From CAZVAR01 sp964625225 (GTDB taxonomy: Bacteria; Pseudomonadota; Alphaproteobacteria; JAJUGE01), in the NCBI GenBank assembly GCA_964625225.1, contig CAZVAR010000078.1, positions 1-17,803 of the forward strand: a stretch of DNA of 17,803 nt, given 5' to 3'. Positions within the stretch are counted from its first letter, which is position 1, and every line of letters begins with the position of its first letter. The notes beneath the pieces are model-generated. The model searched no databases. It was not told the DNA's origin and saw only the letters and a list, made by a program, of their open reading frames with translations. Position numbers and translations under genes: made by a program. Below, in pieces: positions 7,098 through 15,127 of the stretch.

Positions 7098-7583
7098 TTA
7101 CACCGCCCGGTAGAGGAAGTAACGACCGGGCGGGACTTCGTCGGGCGGCGGCAGACGCTCCAGGCCTTCGGAGTCGAGCGGCTGGTCGCTGACCACCACG
7201 GCGCCGGGGCGCGCAAGCCGGCGGATCGCGGGGCCCAGGAAGGCTGCCAGGGTCGCGGTGGCGGTCCGATCGCCCGAGCCGAAATCGGCATGCACCAGGG
7301 CCGCGGGCGGCAATCGGCCGGCGGCGATCGGCAGCGTGTCGCGGAAGTCCCCCAGAATCAGGTGCGCGGCGTCCGGAATGCAGTCGGGATGCGCGTCCAC
7401 CTGCCGGTCGAACACGAAGATCTCCCGGTCCGGGAGTCGGGCGCGCAGATGGTCGTAGCTGCGCCCATTGCCCAGTCCCAGCTCGATGACCGGGCCCGGC
7501 ATGCCGGCGATCATTGCCGCCGCCGCATCGAGACAGGCGCGCTGGGCCAGCAGCCGTCGGATCGCGCTGTCGAGCCGGGTCAT
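7098..7583 (-). CDS. Small class I SAM-dependent methyltransferase-like protein
   Basis: A protein of 161 residues with a Rossmann-type methyltransferase core. Motif I is PVIELGLGNGRSYDHL (E34, G36, G38, G40). It is followed by the second strand EIFVFDRQ with an acidic residue positioned for the ribose, LILGDFRDTL (motif II region) and AALVHADFGSGDRT. A later strand, AVVVSDQPLD, completes the sheet. It is shorter than most methyltransferases, with no evident substrate domain, so the substrate cannot be predicted. The start ATG overlaps the stop of the cyclic-nucleotide-binding gene by 4 bp (7580-7583), so the two are translationally coupled. It is probably the last gene of the ABC protein operon. 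Confidence 0.72.
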   Translation of the reverse strand: MTRLDSAIRRLLAQRACLDAAAAMIAGMPGPVIELGLGNGRSYDHLRARLPDREIFVFDRQVDAHPDCIPDAAHLILGDFRDTLPIAAGRLPPAALVHADFGSGDRTATATLAAFLGPAIRRLARPGAVVVSDQPLDSEGLERLPPPDEVPPGRYFLYRAV

Positions 7584-8050
7584 GGCGCCTCGCGGGCGTG
7601 CGTGCCGCGGGTGAGCGCCTCGCTGAGCTGGCCGGTGGTGTTCTCCAGTCGATGCGCCAACTCCCGCATGATCTCCACGGCGATCTGCGGGAACTCGGTG
7701 ATCAGCCGGAAGAACAGGTCCTTTGCGATTCGCAGCGTGACGAGCCGGGTCTTCGCGCGGATCGTGGCGGTGCGCGGGACATCGATCAGGATCGCGATCT
7801 CGCCGATGATCTCGTTGCGGCCGACGGTGGCCACGCGGATCGGCCCGTGCGGCGTATCCACCAGGACCTCCGCTTCGCCGTCGATGACGATGTAGGCAGC
7901 ATCTCCCATGTCACCCTGCCGGAACACGGTGTCACCGGCCGCGAACGTGACCCGTTCGCTGGTGAAGGCGAGGAGCTTCAGCTTGGACGGTTCGATGCGG
8001 GCGAACAGCGGGATATTCCGCAGGACCTGTACCTCCTCTTGAAGCGACAT
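7580..8050 (-). CDS. Stand-alone cyclic nucleotide-binding domain protein
   Basis: A protein of 156 residues made of one cNMP-binding beta-barrel. It has the N-terminal NIPLFARIEPSKLKLLA helix, FAAGDTVFRQGDMGDAAYIV, and the phosphate-binding cassette GEIAILIDVPRTATIRA (G83-E84 and R93-T94), which has the Glu and Arg used for ribose and phosphate contacts. After the C-helix it ends without a DNA-binding helix-turn-helix, so unlike CRP/FNR it is not a transcription factor by itself. I infer that it acts by protein contact, perhaps on the ABC protein encoded 31 bp upstream or on the coupled methyltransferase. The start is ATG 8050. An in-frame extension to 8116 would overlap the end of the ABC gene and adds non-conserved residues. 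Confidence 0.85.
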   Translation of the reverse strand: MSLQEEVQVLRNIPLFARIEPSKLKLLAFTSERVTFAAGDTVFRQGDMGDAAYIVIDGEAEVLVDTPHGPIRVATVGRNEIIGEIAILIDVPRTATIRAKTRLVTLRIAKDLFFRLITEFPQIAVEIMRELAHRLENTTGQLSEALTRGTHAREAP

Positions 8051-8081
8051 CGGCCGCGTCTCCCGTTCCAAATTGTCCGCG

Positions 8082-10733
8082 TCACTCCGCGGCGACCAGT
8101 TCGCGCAGCGCCGCACCTCGATTCGCCAGCTCGGCGTAGCTGCCCTGCTCGACGATGTGGCCGCCGCGGATCACGAGCAGGCGGTCGAACCGCGCTGCGG
8201 CGTCCGGCTCCTCGAGCACCCAGACAACGCAGCGCCCCGCCATCTCGGTCAGTACGGCCTCCAGGATCCGGCCGCGCGTCGCCAGATCGAGGCCCGCGGT
8301 GGCGCCGTTGACGATCAGGAGGTCGGGCCGCTTCAGCAGGCAGCGTGCGATCGCCAGCTTCTGCCGCTGGGCGCCGGAGAGCCGTCCGCCGCCGATGCCC
8401 ACTTCATGGTCGAGACCGGCCGCAATGATGTCGGGCCGGATGCCGAGCTCCTCGACGATCTCGCCGAGCAGGGCGCGAACCCGGGCGGGCGCCTGCGCCT
8501 GGTCGTGCGCGATCTTGCCGAACAGGATGTTGTCCTGGATCGAGGCGGCGGCGTTATATCGGCCCACATCGAAGAACTCGACCGCCGGGCGCAGCGATGC
8601 CGGCAGCTCCCGCGCGAACAGGCGCCGGGCTTCCAGCACGCGGGCCTGCATCGACTCGTCGATCAGGCCGAGCCGGTGCCGCGCCGCAACGAGGCGGAAC
8701 GGCAGCGACAGCAGCTTGGCGCGGTCCTCGGCGGTGAGCGCCGCGTCGCCGCCCCGTCCGTGGCGCGCGAGAAGCGCCTGGAATACCGGCAGATCCTCGG
8801 CGCTGATGAAGCTGTAGCGCTCGAAGATCTCGTGCCCCGGGTCGATGTCCCCGAACAGCTCGACCATCAACTCGGCCACGTGCCGGCCGACGCCGATCAG
8901 CTCTCCGGTCAGTCCGGTGCGCTCCAGCACATGGAGCACGTACCGGTTCTGGGATAGATTGTCGATGTCGAAGGCCGGTCCGACCGGGGTACCGAACAGC
9001 AGGTTCTCGGCCAGCGTCGCGTTGGCGTTGTAGCGGTTCGGGTCGAACGGCTCGACCAGCCGCTCCAACCCGAGCGTGTCGAGGCGATCGCGCAGACCGG
9101 CGCGGGCGGCCAGGAGCCGTTCGGCCAGCTCCGGCCGGGCCTTCGGGTCGATCGTGCCGCGCAGGCCGAGTTCGTAGACGTCGCGGTCGAGTTCGACACG
9201 GGTCAGCACCTCGATCAGCCGCCGGGTCATTTCCTCGGCATTGGCCACGCCGGCGGCCTCGTAATCGGTCCAGTCGGCGGCGGGGTCGTCCACGCTGTTG
9301 CCGGTCCGTGAGGCCTGCATCAGCCTGTCGCGATGTCGCGCCGCGTCGGGTCCGTCGACGGGGGCGGCGCGCAAGGGCCGGTGCCGCAGCGCGAACAGCA
9401 GATTGTCGCGGATGGTCCCGGCGAAGAGGTAGGCACCGGGTCCCACATAGGCGATACGCCGCCCGGTCACCGCCTCGGGCAGTTCCGCGAGATCGCGGCC
9501 GGCCACTGAGATTCGCCCGGCGCTCGGCATCAGCAGGCGCGCCAGCAGCAGCGCCAGCTCTTCCTTGCCGCCGCCGCCTGGCCCGAGGATCGCGACATGC
9601 TCGTCGAGGCGGAAACGGAAGGTGGCACCGTCGACCGCGCTCCTGCCGGCTTCATCGACGTAGCCGAGATTGGCCGCCACTACCTCCCCGTCGCGCGGGA
9701 GCGGCTCGATCTCGGGAGGCTCCTCGAGCTGCAGACGCGCGTCGATCATGCCGGTCGGCTCGAACTGCTCGACGACCTGTTCGTACTTGATCCGCGCGTC
9801 CTCCTTCTGCTGGTACCACAGCAGCAGCTCCTTCCAGGGAGCGGACATATCCTTGTAGGCGGCCAGCACCGCGACCAGCGCGCCGAAGCTGAGGTCGCCC
9901 CTGATCACGAGATAACCGCCGATCGAATAGAAGAAGAAGGGCGTGAGCTGGGCGAGGAAGTTGTTGAGAAACTTGATGAAGAACTTTCGCCGGTAGATCT
10001 CGAACCGGATGTCGTAGATGCGGCCCATCAGGTCGGTGAACAGGGCGCGTTGATGGTTGGAGGCGTCGTGGGCACGGACCTCCGCGATGCCGGCGATCGA
10101 TTCCGAGATGCGGTCGGCGACACGGCGCATGACCCGCACCCGCTCCTTGCCGAGCGCGTTGACCCGGCGCTGCAGCTTCGGGATCAGCCAGCCCTGGAAC
10201 GGGTAGAGCGCGACCGCGGCGAGGCCGAGCACCGGGTCCTGGACCAGGATGAAGGCCAGGATCGTCAGCAGCTGGCCTCCCTGGAACACCGGCTGCGCGA
10301 TCGCCTCGCCGACGAAGCCGCCGAGCGGCTCGGTCTCGGCGGTGATCATCGGGATGATCTCGCCCGAACTGACCCGTTTGAAATGCGGCAGCGGGAAACG
10401 CAGCACCCGGCTGTAGAGCTCATAACGCAGCCGCCGCAGCATGCGTTCGCCGAGCCGCCCCTTCCACACGTTGATCGCGTATTTGAAGGCCCCGTTGATC
10501 ATCACGAGGCCGAGGAAGGCGAAGCAGAGCAGCATGAGATAGGGGATCTGCTCGAACGGATAGCCGAGGATCTCCTTGGGGAAATCCTGGCCGTCGATCG
10601 CCTTGTTGATGATCGTTTTCGGGAGCTCGAGAGACAGGTAAAGAAACGGGAATGCGGACAGCGTCAGCAGCAGGAGCAATATCTGCTCCTTCCCGCTATA
10701 CCGGAAGATGAATCCGAAGATGCCCTTTTCCAA
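8082..10733 (-). CDS. ABC exporter-like permease/ATPase with degenerate nucleotide-binding domain and large insertion
   Basis: From TTG 10733 this is 883 residues. Residues 1 to about 320 are an ABC-exporter membrane domain with helices such as ILLLLLTLSAFPFLYLSL and the RYELYSRVLRFPLPHFKRVS coupling region. The NBD begins near 350. Its Walker A, GPGGGGKE (384-391), ends in Glu where Ser/Thr binds magnesium. The Q-loop region YVGPGAYLF has no Gln. The signature is LSGAQ (785-789). Walker B is LLIVNG (805-810), with Asn and Gly for the Asp/Glu pair. The H-loop reads VLEEP (839-843), without His. About 300 extra residues (about 450-770) lie between Q-loop and signature. They repeat the post-Q-loop motif as TLAENLLFG (573-581) and SIQDNILFG (731-739), compared with TIRDNLLFA at 440. 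ATP hydrolysis by canonical chemistry looks unlikely. ATG 10856 is an alternative start but lies upstream of the predicted promoter. Confidence 0.85.
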   Translation of the reverse strand: MEKGIFGFIFRYSGKEQILLLLLTLSAFPFLYLSLELPKTIINKAIDGQDFPKEILGYPFEQIPYLMLLCFAFLGLVMINGAFKYAINVWKGRLGERMLRRLRYELYSRVLRFPLPHFKRVSSGEIIPMITAETEPLGGFVGEAIAQPVFQGGQLLTILAFILVQDPVLGLAAVALYPFQGWLIPKLQRRVNALGKERVRVMRRVADRISESIAGIAEVRAHDASNHQRALFTDLMGRIYDIRFEIYRRKFFIKFLNNFLAQLTPFFFYSIGGYLVIRGDLSFGALVAVLAAYKDMSAPWKELLLWYQQKEDARIKYEQVVEQFEPTGMIDARLQLEEPPEIEPLPRDGEVVAANLGYVDEAGRSAVDGATFRFRLDEHVAILGPGGGGKEELALLLARLLMPSAGRISVAGRDLAELPEAVTGRRIAYVGPGAYLFAGTIRDNLLFALRHRPLRAAPVDGPDAARHRDRLMQASRTGNSVDDPAADWTDYEAAGVANAEEMTRRLIEVLTRVELDRDVYELGLRGTIDPKARPELAERLLAARAGLRDRLDTLGLERLVEPFDPNRYNANATLAENLLFGTPVGPAFDIDNLSQNRYVLHVLERTGLTGELIGVGRHVAELMVELFGDIDPGHEIFERYSFISAEDLPVFQALLARHGRGGDAALTAEDRAKLLSLPFRLVAARHRLGLIDESMQARVLEARRLFARELPASLRPAVEFFDVGRYNAAASIQDNILFGKIAHDQAQAPARVRALLGEIVEELGIRPDIIAAGLDHEVGIGGGRLSGAQRQKLAIARCLLKRPDLLIVNGATAGLDLATRGRILEAVLTEMAGRCVVWVLEEPDAAARFDRLLVIRGGHIVEQGSYAELANRGAALRELVAAE

Positions 10734-10924
10734 GTCTCGGTCCCGCGCCGAAATCGGGCCGGCACGGCCCGCAAGCCTCGACGAGTCGCACTCTAGAACC
10801 TGCCCCGGGGTCGGTAAACGGTAGGGGTCCCGCGTGCCGCCGCTTCCCGGAGCCATATCGGCTGTGCAATATTTGATCCCCCGGGGGGGCGGGGGACCAT
10901 CCGCGACGATATCGGACGCACGGC
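10734..10924. other. Divergent intergenic control region
   Basis: These 191 bp separate the - strand ABC operon from the + strand glycosyltransferase operon and must hold both promoters. On the + side I see no convincing -35/-10 pair. An A/T-rich patch TGCAATATTTGAT (about 10865-10877) is the likeliest place. It is followed by CCCCCGGGGG (10878-10887) within a G-tract of seven G, one C and five G (10883-10895), which falls in the probable leader of the glycosyltransferase operon. The ribosome binding site before ATG 10925 is weak. Confidence 0.45.
10790..10818 (-). promoter_or_regulatory. Candidate promoter of the ABC / cNMP-binding / methyltransferase operon
   Basis: On the - strand, TTTACC (10818-10813) and TAGAGT (10795-10790) are separated by 17 bp, each 4 of 6 to consensus. 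The start would be near 10783, about 50 bases before the TTG at 10733. This placement supports TTG 10733 as the start codon, because ATG 10856 would be upstream of the transcript. Confidence 0.4.
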
Positions 10925-12139
10925 ATGACCGGCGCCAGACGTGTTCTTATCTACAGCCACGACAGCTTCGGCCTGGGCCACCTGCGGCGATGCCGGGCGA
11001 TCGCGCACGCGCTGGTCGAGGCGGAGAAGGATCTCTCGGTCCTGATCCTATCCGGCTCCCCGATCATTGGGAACTTCGACTTCCGTGCACGCGTCGATTT
11101 CGTTCGGGTGCCGGGCATCATCAAGCTGCGCAACGGCGAGTACACCACGCTCAAGCTCCATATCGGCCTGGAGCAGACGCTGGCGCTGCGCGCCTCGATC
11201 ATCCGGCATACGGCGGAGGTGTTCGAGCCCGACCTGTTCCTGGTGGACAAGGAGCCGCTCGGCCTGCGCGGCGAGGTCGCCGAGACATTGGACCTGCTGA
11301 AGCGGCGCGGCACCCACCTCGTGCTCGGGCTGCGCGACGTCATGGACGAGCCGTCGCTGCTGGAGCCGGAGTGGCGGCGGAAGAACGTCATCCCGGCCCT
11401 GCGGGACCGGTACGACGAGATCTGGGTCTACGGTCTGCCGCAGATCTGCGAGCCGCTCGCCGGTCTCTCACTGCCTCAGGTGGTGCAGCGCAAGATCGTC
11501 TATACCGGCTATCTGCGTCGCGAGATCCCCGCGACGCCGCCTTCGCCGGAGCTGGTTGCGTTCGCTCAGGAGGCGTTCCTGCTGGTGACCGGCGGCGGTG
11601 GCGGCGACGGTGACGATCTCGTGGACTGGGTGCTCCGCGCCTACGAATCCGGCGCCGATCTGCCGCGCCGTGCACTGCTCGTGTTCGGCCCGTTCATGGC
11701 GCCGGAACGACAGGCAGAGTTCCGCGAGCGCGCGAGCCGCTTTCCGGATCGCATCATGACGACGACCTTCGATGCCCATATCGAAGCGCTGATGGCGCGG
11801 GCCGACGGCGTCGTGGCGATGGGCGGATACAACACGTTCTGCGAGATTCTGTCCTTCGACAAGCGGGCCATCCTGGTGCCGCGGATCCGGCCGCGGCTGG
11901 AGCAGTATATCCGCGCTGCCAGCGCACATGCGCTGGGGCTCGTGTGCATGCTCGTGGACGACGGCACGCGGGATGCGCAGCGCATGGTGTCCGCGCTGCG
12001 CGCGCTGCCCTACCAGAAGCGGCCCTCGGAGGTGGTGCTGCCCGGCCTCCTGGACGGGCTCGACACGGTCCACCGGCTGACGGCGCCCTGGCTCGGTCGG
12101 CGCCGCTCGTCGACGCCGGCCGCGGTCGCGCACGTGTGA
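10925..12139 (+). CDS. MurG-like glycosyltransferase (COG4671-type), first copy
   Basis: A protein of 404 residues with the two-Rossmann GT-B shape of MurG/GT28 enzymes. The N-terminal loop is SFGLGHLRRCRAIAHAL (G16-R22), the counterpart of the acceptor/phosphate-binding glycine loop. In the C-terminal half, LLVTGGGGGDGDDLV opens the donor domain and AMGGYNTFCEIL (G300-E307) with RAILVPRIRPRLEQYIRA forms the nucleotide-sugar site. There is no signal peptide or membrane span, so it should act at the inner face of the membrane or in the cytoplasm. Donor and acceptor are unknown. The last codons overlap the possible GTG start of the next gene. A second, divergent copy lies four genes downstream and shares GHLRR, YTGY and GGYNT. 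Confidence 0.85.
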   Translation: MTGARRVLIYSHDSFGLGHLRRCRAIAHALVEAEKDLSVLILSGSPIIGNFDFRARVDFVRVPGIIKLRNGEYTTLKLHIGLEQTLALRASIIRHTAEVFEPDLFLVDKEPLGLRGEVAETLDLLKRRGTHLVLGLRDVMDEPSLLEPEWRRKNVIPALRDRYDEIWVYGLPQICEPLAGLSLPQVVQRKIVYTGYLRREIPATPPSPELVAFAQEAFLLVTGGGGGDGDDLVDWVLRAYESGADLPRRALLVFGPFMAPERQAEFRERASRFPDRIMTTTFDAHIEALMARADGVVAMGGYNTFCEILSFDKRAILVPRIRPRLEQYIRAASAHALGLVCMLVDDGTRDAQRMVSALRALPYQKRPSEVVLPGLLDGLDTVHRLTAPWLGRRRSSTPAAVAHV

Positions 12140-12159
12140 GCATCGGTTCCGTCGCACCC

Positions 12160-13410
12160 ATGGCCGTCGCCGTCATCCTCAAGGGGTATCCCCGGCTCTC
12201 GGAAACCTTCATCGCCCAGGAACTCTTGGCGCTGGAGCGGCTCGGGCTCGAGCAGCGGATCGTCTCGCTGCGCAACCCGACCGACGACCGCACCCATCCG
12301 ATGCATGCGGCGATCCGGGCACCGGTCTGCTATCTCCCGGAATATCTGTACCGGGAACCGCTGCGCGTGTTCCGCGCCTGGCGGCGCGTCCGGCGCTGGC
12401 CGGGCTATGTCGCCGCCCGGCGGGTGTGGCTGCGCGATCTGCGACGCGATCGCACCGCGAATCGCGGTCGCCGCTTCGGACAGGCGCTGGTGCTGGCGGC
12501 AGAGCTGCCGGCGGACGTGTCCCATCTCCACGTGCATTTCCTGCACACACCCGGCTCGGTTGCGCGCTACGGCGCCCTTCTGACGGGGCTGCCCTGGACG
12601 GCGTCCGCCCACGCCAAGGACATCTGGACGATTCCCGAATGGGAGAAGGCGGAGAAGCTGGCGGCGTGCGAGTGGCTCGTCACCTGCACCCGCGACGGCG
12701 CCGAGCATCTGCGGGCGGTCGCGCAGCGCAGCGGCGCTGACCCGGGGAAGGTGGAGCTCATCTATCACGGCCTCGATCTCGCCCGCTTCCCCGAGCCGCC
12801 GACGCGGCCGCCGCGGGACGGCCGCGATCCCGGCGATCCGGTCACGCTTCTGTCCGTAGCACGCGCCGTGCCGAAGAAGGGACTGGACGACCTGCTCGCT
12901 GCCTTAGCCCTGTTGCCCAGCGACGTTTCCTGGCGTCTCGTCCATGTCGGCGACGGGCCGGAGCGGAAGCGTCTGGCGCGGCAGGCGGCGAGGCTCGGCC
13001 TCGCGGATCGGGTCGAATGGCGCGGCGCGCTGCCGCAGGATGCGGTGATCGCCGAGTATCGTCGCGCCGACCTGTTCGTGCTGCCTTGCCGGATCGCCGC
13101 CGACGGCGACCGCGACGGCCTGCCCAACGTGCTGATGGAGGCGCAGACGCAGGCACTCGCCTGCGTGTCCACCCGCACCGCGGCCGTCCCGGAGCTGATC
13201 GAGGACGGCGCGACCGGGGTGCTGGTGGAGCCAGGCAGCAGCGCCGCCCTGGCCGCCGCCCTGACGGACCTGATCCGCGACCCGGCCCGGCGCGAGCGGC
13301 TCGGGTGTGCCGGCGCCGCCCGGGTACGCGCCCGGTTCGGCTTCGAAGCGGGGATCGCCCGGCTCGCCGAGAAATTCGGACTCGCTCGCCGCCCGGCTGC
13401 AGCGGCATGA
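12160..13410 (+). CDS. Glycosyltransferase family 4 protein, first copy
   Basis: A protein of 416 residues from ATG 12160. It starts with VILKGYPRLSETFIAQELLAL, the N-terminal signature of exopolysaccharide GT4 enzymes of the WcaL/AmsK kind. HVHFLHTPGSVARYG and SAHAKDIWT follow. The donor domain opens with LLSVARAVPKKGLDDLL and contains RDGLPNVLMEAQTQALACVST, where the EX7E motif has Asp as its first acidic residue, then ELIEDGATGVLVEPG. It should transfer a sugar with retention of configuration, at the cytoplasmic membrane face. GTG 12136 is an in-frame alternative that overlaps the previous stop (GTGTGA) and would add eight residues. Coupling favours it and conservation favours the ATG. The next gene overlaps by 4 bp. 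Confidence 0.87.
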   Translation: MAVAVILKGYPRLSETFIAQELLALERLGLEQRIVSLRNPTDDRTHPMHAAIRAPVCYLPEYLYREPLRVFRAWRRVRRWPGYVAARRVWLRDLRRDRTANRGRRFGQALVLAAELPADVSHLHVHFLHTPGSVARYGALLTGLPWTASAHAKDIWTIPEWEKAEKLAACEWLVTCTRDGAEHLRAVAQRSGADPGKVELIYHGLDLARFPEPPTRPPRDGRDPGDPVTLLSVARAVPKKGLDDLLAALALLPSDVSWRLVHVGDGPERKRLARQAARLGLADRVEWRGALPQDAVIAEYRRADLFVLPCRIAADGDRDGLPNVLMEAQTQALACVSTRTAAVPELIEDGATGVLVEPGSSAALAAALTDLIRDPARRERLGCAGAARVRARFGFEAGIARLAEKFGLARRPAAAA

Positions 13411-14534
13411 CGGCGCTCGCCTTCTACGCGCCGCTGAAGCCGCCCGATTCGCCGGTGCCCTCCGGCGATCGCCGGATGGCGCGGCTGCTGATGCAGGCAC
13501 TCGCGGAGGCGGGCTACGGCGTCACGCTCGCCTCCCGCTTCCGCAGCTACGACGGACGCGGCGATTGCGCCCGGCAGGCGCGCCTTAGCGTGCTGGGTCG
13601 GCGCCTCGCGGATCGGTTGGTGCGGCGCTGGCAGGAGCGGCCGCCACGCGCCTGGTTCACCTATCATCTCTACTACAAGGCGCCGGACTGGCTCGGCCCG
13701 ACCGTCAGCGCCGCGCTCGGCATTCCCTATCTGGTCGCCGAGGCGTCGTACGCGCCGAAACGCGCCGGCGGCCCGTGGGATCTCGGTCATCGGGGTGTCG
13801 CTGCGGCTGTCGCCCGGGCGGATGCGATCTTCTGCCTCAATCCCAACGACGTCGCCTGTCTGGAGCCGCTGATTGCAAATCGTGACCGCCTGGTGCCGCT
13901 GCCGCCCTTTCTCGACCCGCAACCCTATACCGAAGCGGCGAGGATGCGCCGGCAACACCGGGCCGACCTCGCCGCGCGCCTGCGCCTCGACCCCGGAGCC
14001 CCCTGGCTCCTCGCCGTCGCGATGATGCGGCACGGTCACAAGCTCGCCTCCTACCGCCTGCTGGGCGAGAGCCTCGCCGGCCTGTGCGACCGCGACTGGC
14101 GGCTGATCATCGCCGGCGACGGCCCGGCGGGCGCCGAGGTCGCCGCAGCGCTGGCGCCGCTCGGCGGGCGGGTCGCGCTGCTGGGCCAGGTCGCGGCCGA
14201 TGCCCTGCCGCCGCTCTATGCGGCAGCCGATCTCATGGTTTGGCCGGCGATCCGCGAGGCCTACGGGATGGCGCTCCTGGAAGCGCAGGCGGCGGGGCTG
14301 CCGGTGATCGCCGGCCGCACCGACGGCGTGCCGGCCGTGGTCGCGGACGGCGAGACCGGCCTGCTCACGCCGCCCGGCGATCCTGCCGCGCTGCGCACGG
14401 CGATGGTCGCCCTGATCGACGACCCCGCCCGTCGTGCCGCGATGGCCGTCGCTGCGGCCCGGCGGGTTTCCGCCGAGCACGGCATCGGCGGTGCCGCCGC
14501 CGTCCTGCGTGCGCGTATCGCGGCGCTGACATGA
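13407..14534 (+). CDS. Glycosyltransferase family 4 protein, second copy
   Basis: A protein of 375 residues beginning at an ATG that overlaps the previous stop (ATGA). Its N-terminal domain has YAPLKPPDSPVPSGDRRMARLLMQAL, consistent with the acceptor Rossmann fold of GT4 enzymes. The C-terminal domain has LLAVAMMRHGHKLASYRLL, RLIIAGDGPAGAEV, VALLGQVAADALPPLYAAADLMVWP and an intact EX7E in REAYGMALLEAQAAGLPVIA (first and ninth positions Glu). The usual loop GGxPE is GRTDGVPAVV. It lacks a signal peptide or membrane helix. Low similarity to its upstream neighbour suggests a different acceptor or sugar, not a recent tandem duplication. Substrates cannot be read from sequence. Confidence 0.86.
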   Translation: MTALAFYAPLKPPDSPVPSGDRRMARLLMQALAEAGYGVTLASRFRSYDGRGDCARQARLSVLGRRLADRLVRRWQERPPRAWFTYHLYYKAPDWLGPTVSAALGIPYLVAEASYAPKRAGGPWDLGHRGVAAAVARADAIFCLNPNDVACLEPLIANRDRLVPLPPFLDPQPYTEAARMRRQHRADLAARLRLDPGAPWLLAVAMMRHGHKLASYRLLGESLAGLCDRDWRLIIAGDGPAGAEVAAALAPLGGRVALLGQVAADALPPLYAAADLMVWPAIREAYGMALLEAQAAGLPVIAGRTDGVPAVVADGETGLLTPPGDPAALRTAMVALIDDPARRAAMAVAAARRVSAEHGIGGAAAVLRARIAALT

Positions 14535-15127
14535 CCCGGCTCGCCCTGATCCGTCACGGCGTGACGGCGTGGAACCGCGAAGGCCGCCTCCAGGGCCATC
14601 GCGACGTTCCTCTCAGTCCCGAGGGGCGCGCCGCGCTGGCGGGCCGGCGCGTGCCGGCATGCCTTCTCAACTGGACCTGGGTCGCGAGCCCGCTCTCCCG
14701 CTGCCGCGAGACGCTGGAGATCCTGTATCCCGGTCCCTACCTGACCGATAAGCGCCTGATGGAGATGCATTGGGGCGAGTGGGAAGGCCGGACACTGGCC
14801 GAGCTGCGCCGCGACGGCCTCACTGCCGCCCGCGAGGCACAGGGCCTCGATTTCCGGCCGCCGGGCGGCGAGTCGCCGCGGCTGCTGCAGGCGCGGTTGC
14901 GACCCTTTCTGGCCGAGGTCGCCGCCCGCGGCCGGCCGACCGTCGCCGTCGTGCACAAGGGCGTGATCCGCGCGATGCTGGCGATGGCGACCGGCTGGGA
15001 CATGCGGGGGAAGGCGCCGGCGAAGCTGGACTGGAGCTGTGCCCATCTGTTTCGCCTGGAGGCGGGCGGCGACCCGGTCGTCGATCGGCTGAACCTGCCG
15101 CTCGTCGCAGCGGAGGCAGAGGGATGA
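14531..15127 (+). CDS. Histidine phosphatase family protein
   Basis: A protein of 198 residues of the phosphoglycerate-mutase-like branch. It begins with LALIRHGVTAWNREGRLQGH, where H9 is the phosphorylated histidine. PLSPEGRAAL, a WVASPLSRCRETLEIL arginine motif, the acid-side MHWGEWEGRTLAEL and the second histidine in VAVVHKGVIRAML (H142) follow, so all catalytic elements are present. Known members dephosphorylate sugar phosphates, alpha-ribazole phosphate or other small phosphoesters. Its place between glycosyltransferases, with 4-bp overlaps on both sides, suggests that it removes phosphate from a sugar or lipid-linked intermediate of the same pathway, which is inference. No signal peptide is seen, so it is cytoplasmic. 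Confidence 0.88.
   Translation: MTRLALIRHGVTAWNREGRLQGHRDVPLSPEGRAALAGRRVPACLLNWTWVASPLSRCRETLEILYPGPYLTDKRLMEMHWGEWEGRTLAELRRDGLTAAREAQGLDFRPPGGESPRLLQARLRPFLAEVAARGRPTVAVVHKGVIRAMLAMATGWDMRGKAPAKLDWSCAHLFRLEAGGDPVVDRLNLPLVAAEAEG

Noticed and set aside
9597..10796. Open frame of 399 codons on the + strand inside the ABC gene
   Set aside because: Composition is Glu/Arg/Asp/Gln-heavy with no motifs, and it is the complement of the ABC membrane domain, whose helices are clear.
10734..10856. Upstream ATG at 10856 as the start of the ABC protein
   Set aside because: It would add 41 Gly/Pro/Arg-rich residues before the typical EKGIFGFIFRYSG start and lies upstream of the predicted promoter at 10790-10818.
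12765..14480. Long open frame of 571 codons on the - strand across the two GT4 genes
   Set aside because: It is Arg/Ala/Gly/Pro-rich without domain features, and it is antisense to well-supported glycosyltransferase genes. In GC-rich DNA such shadow frames are expected.
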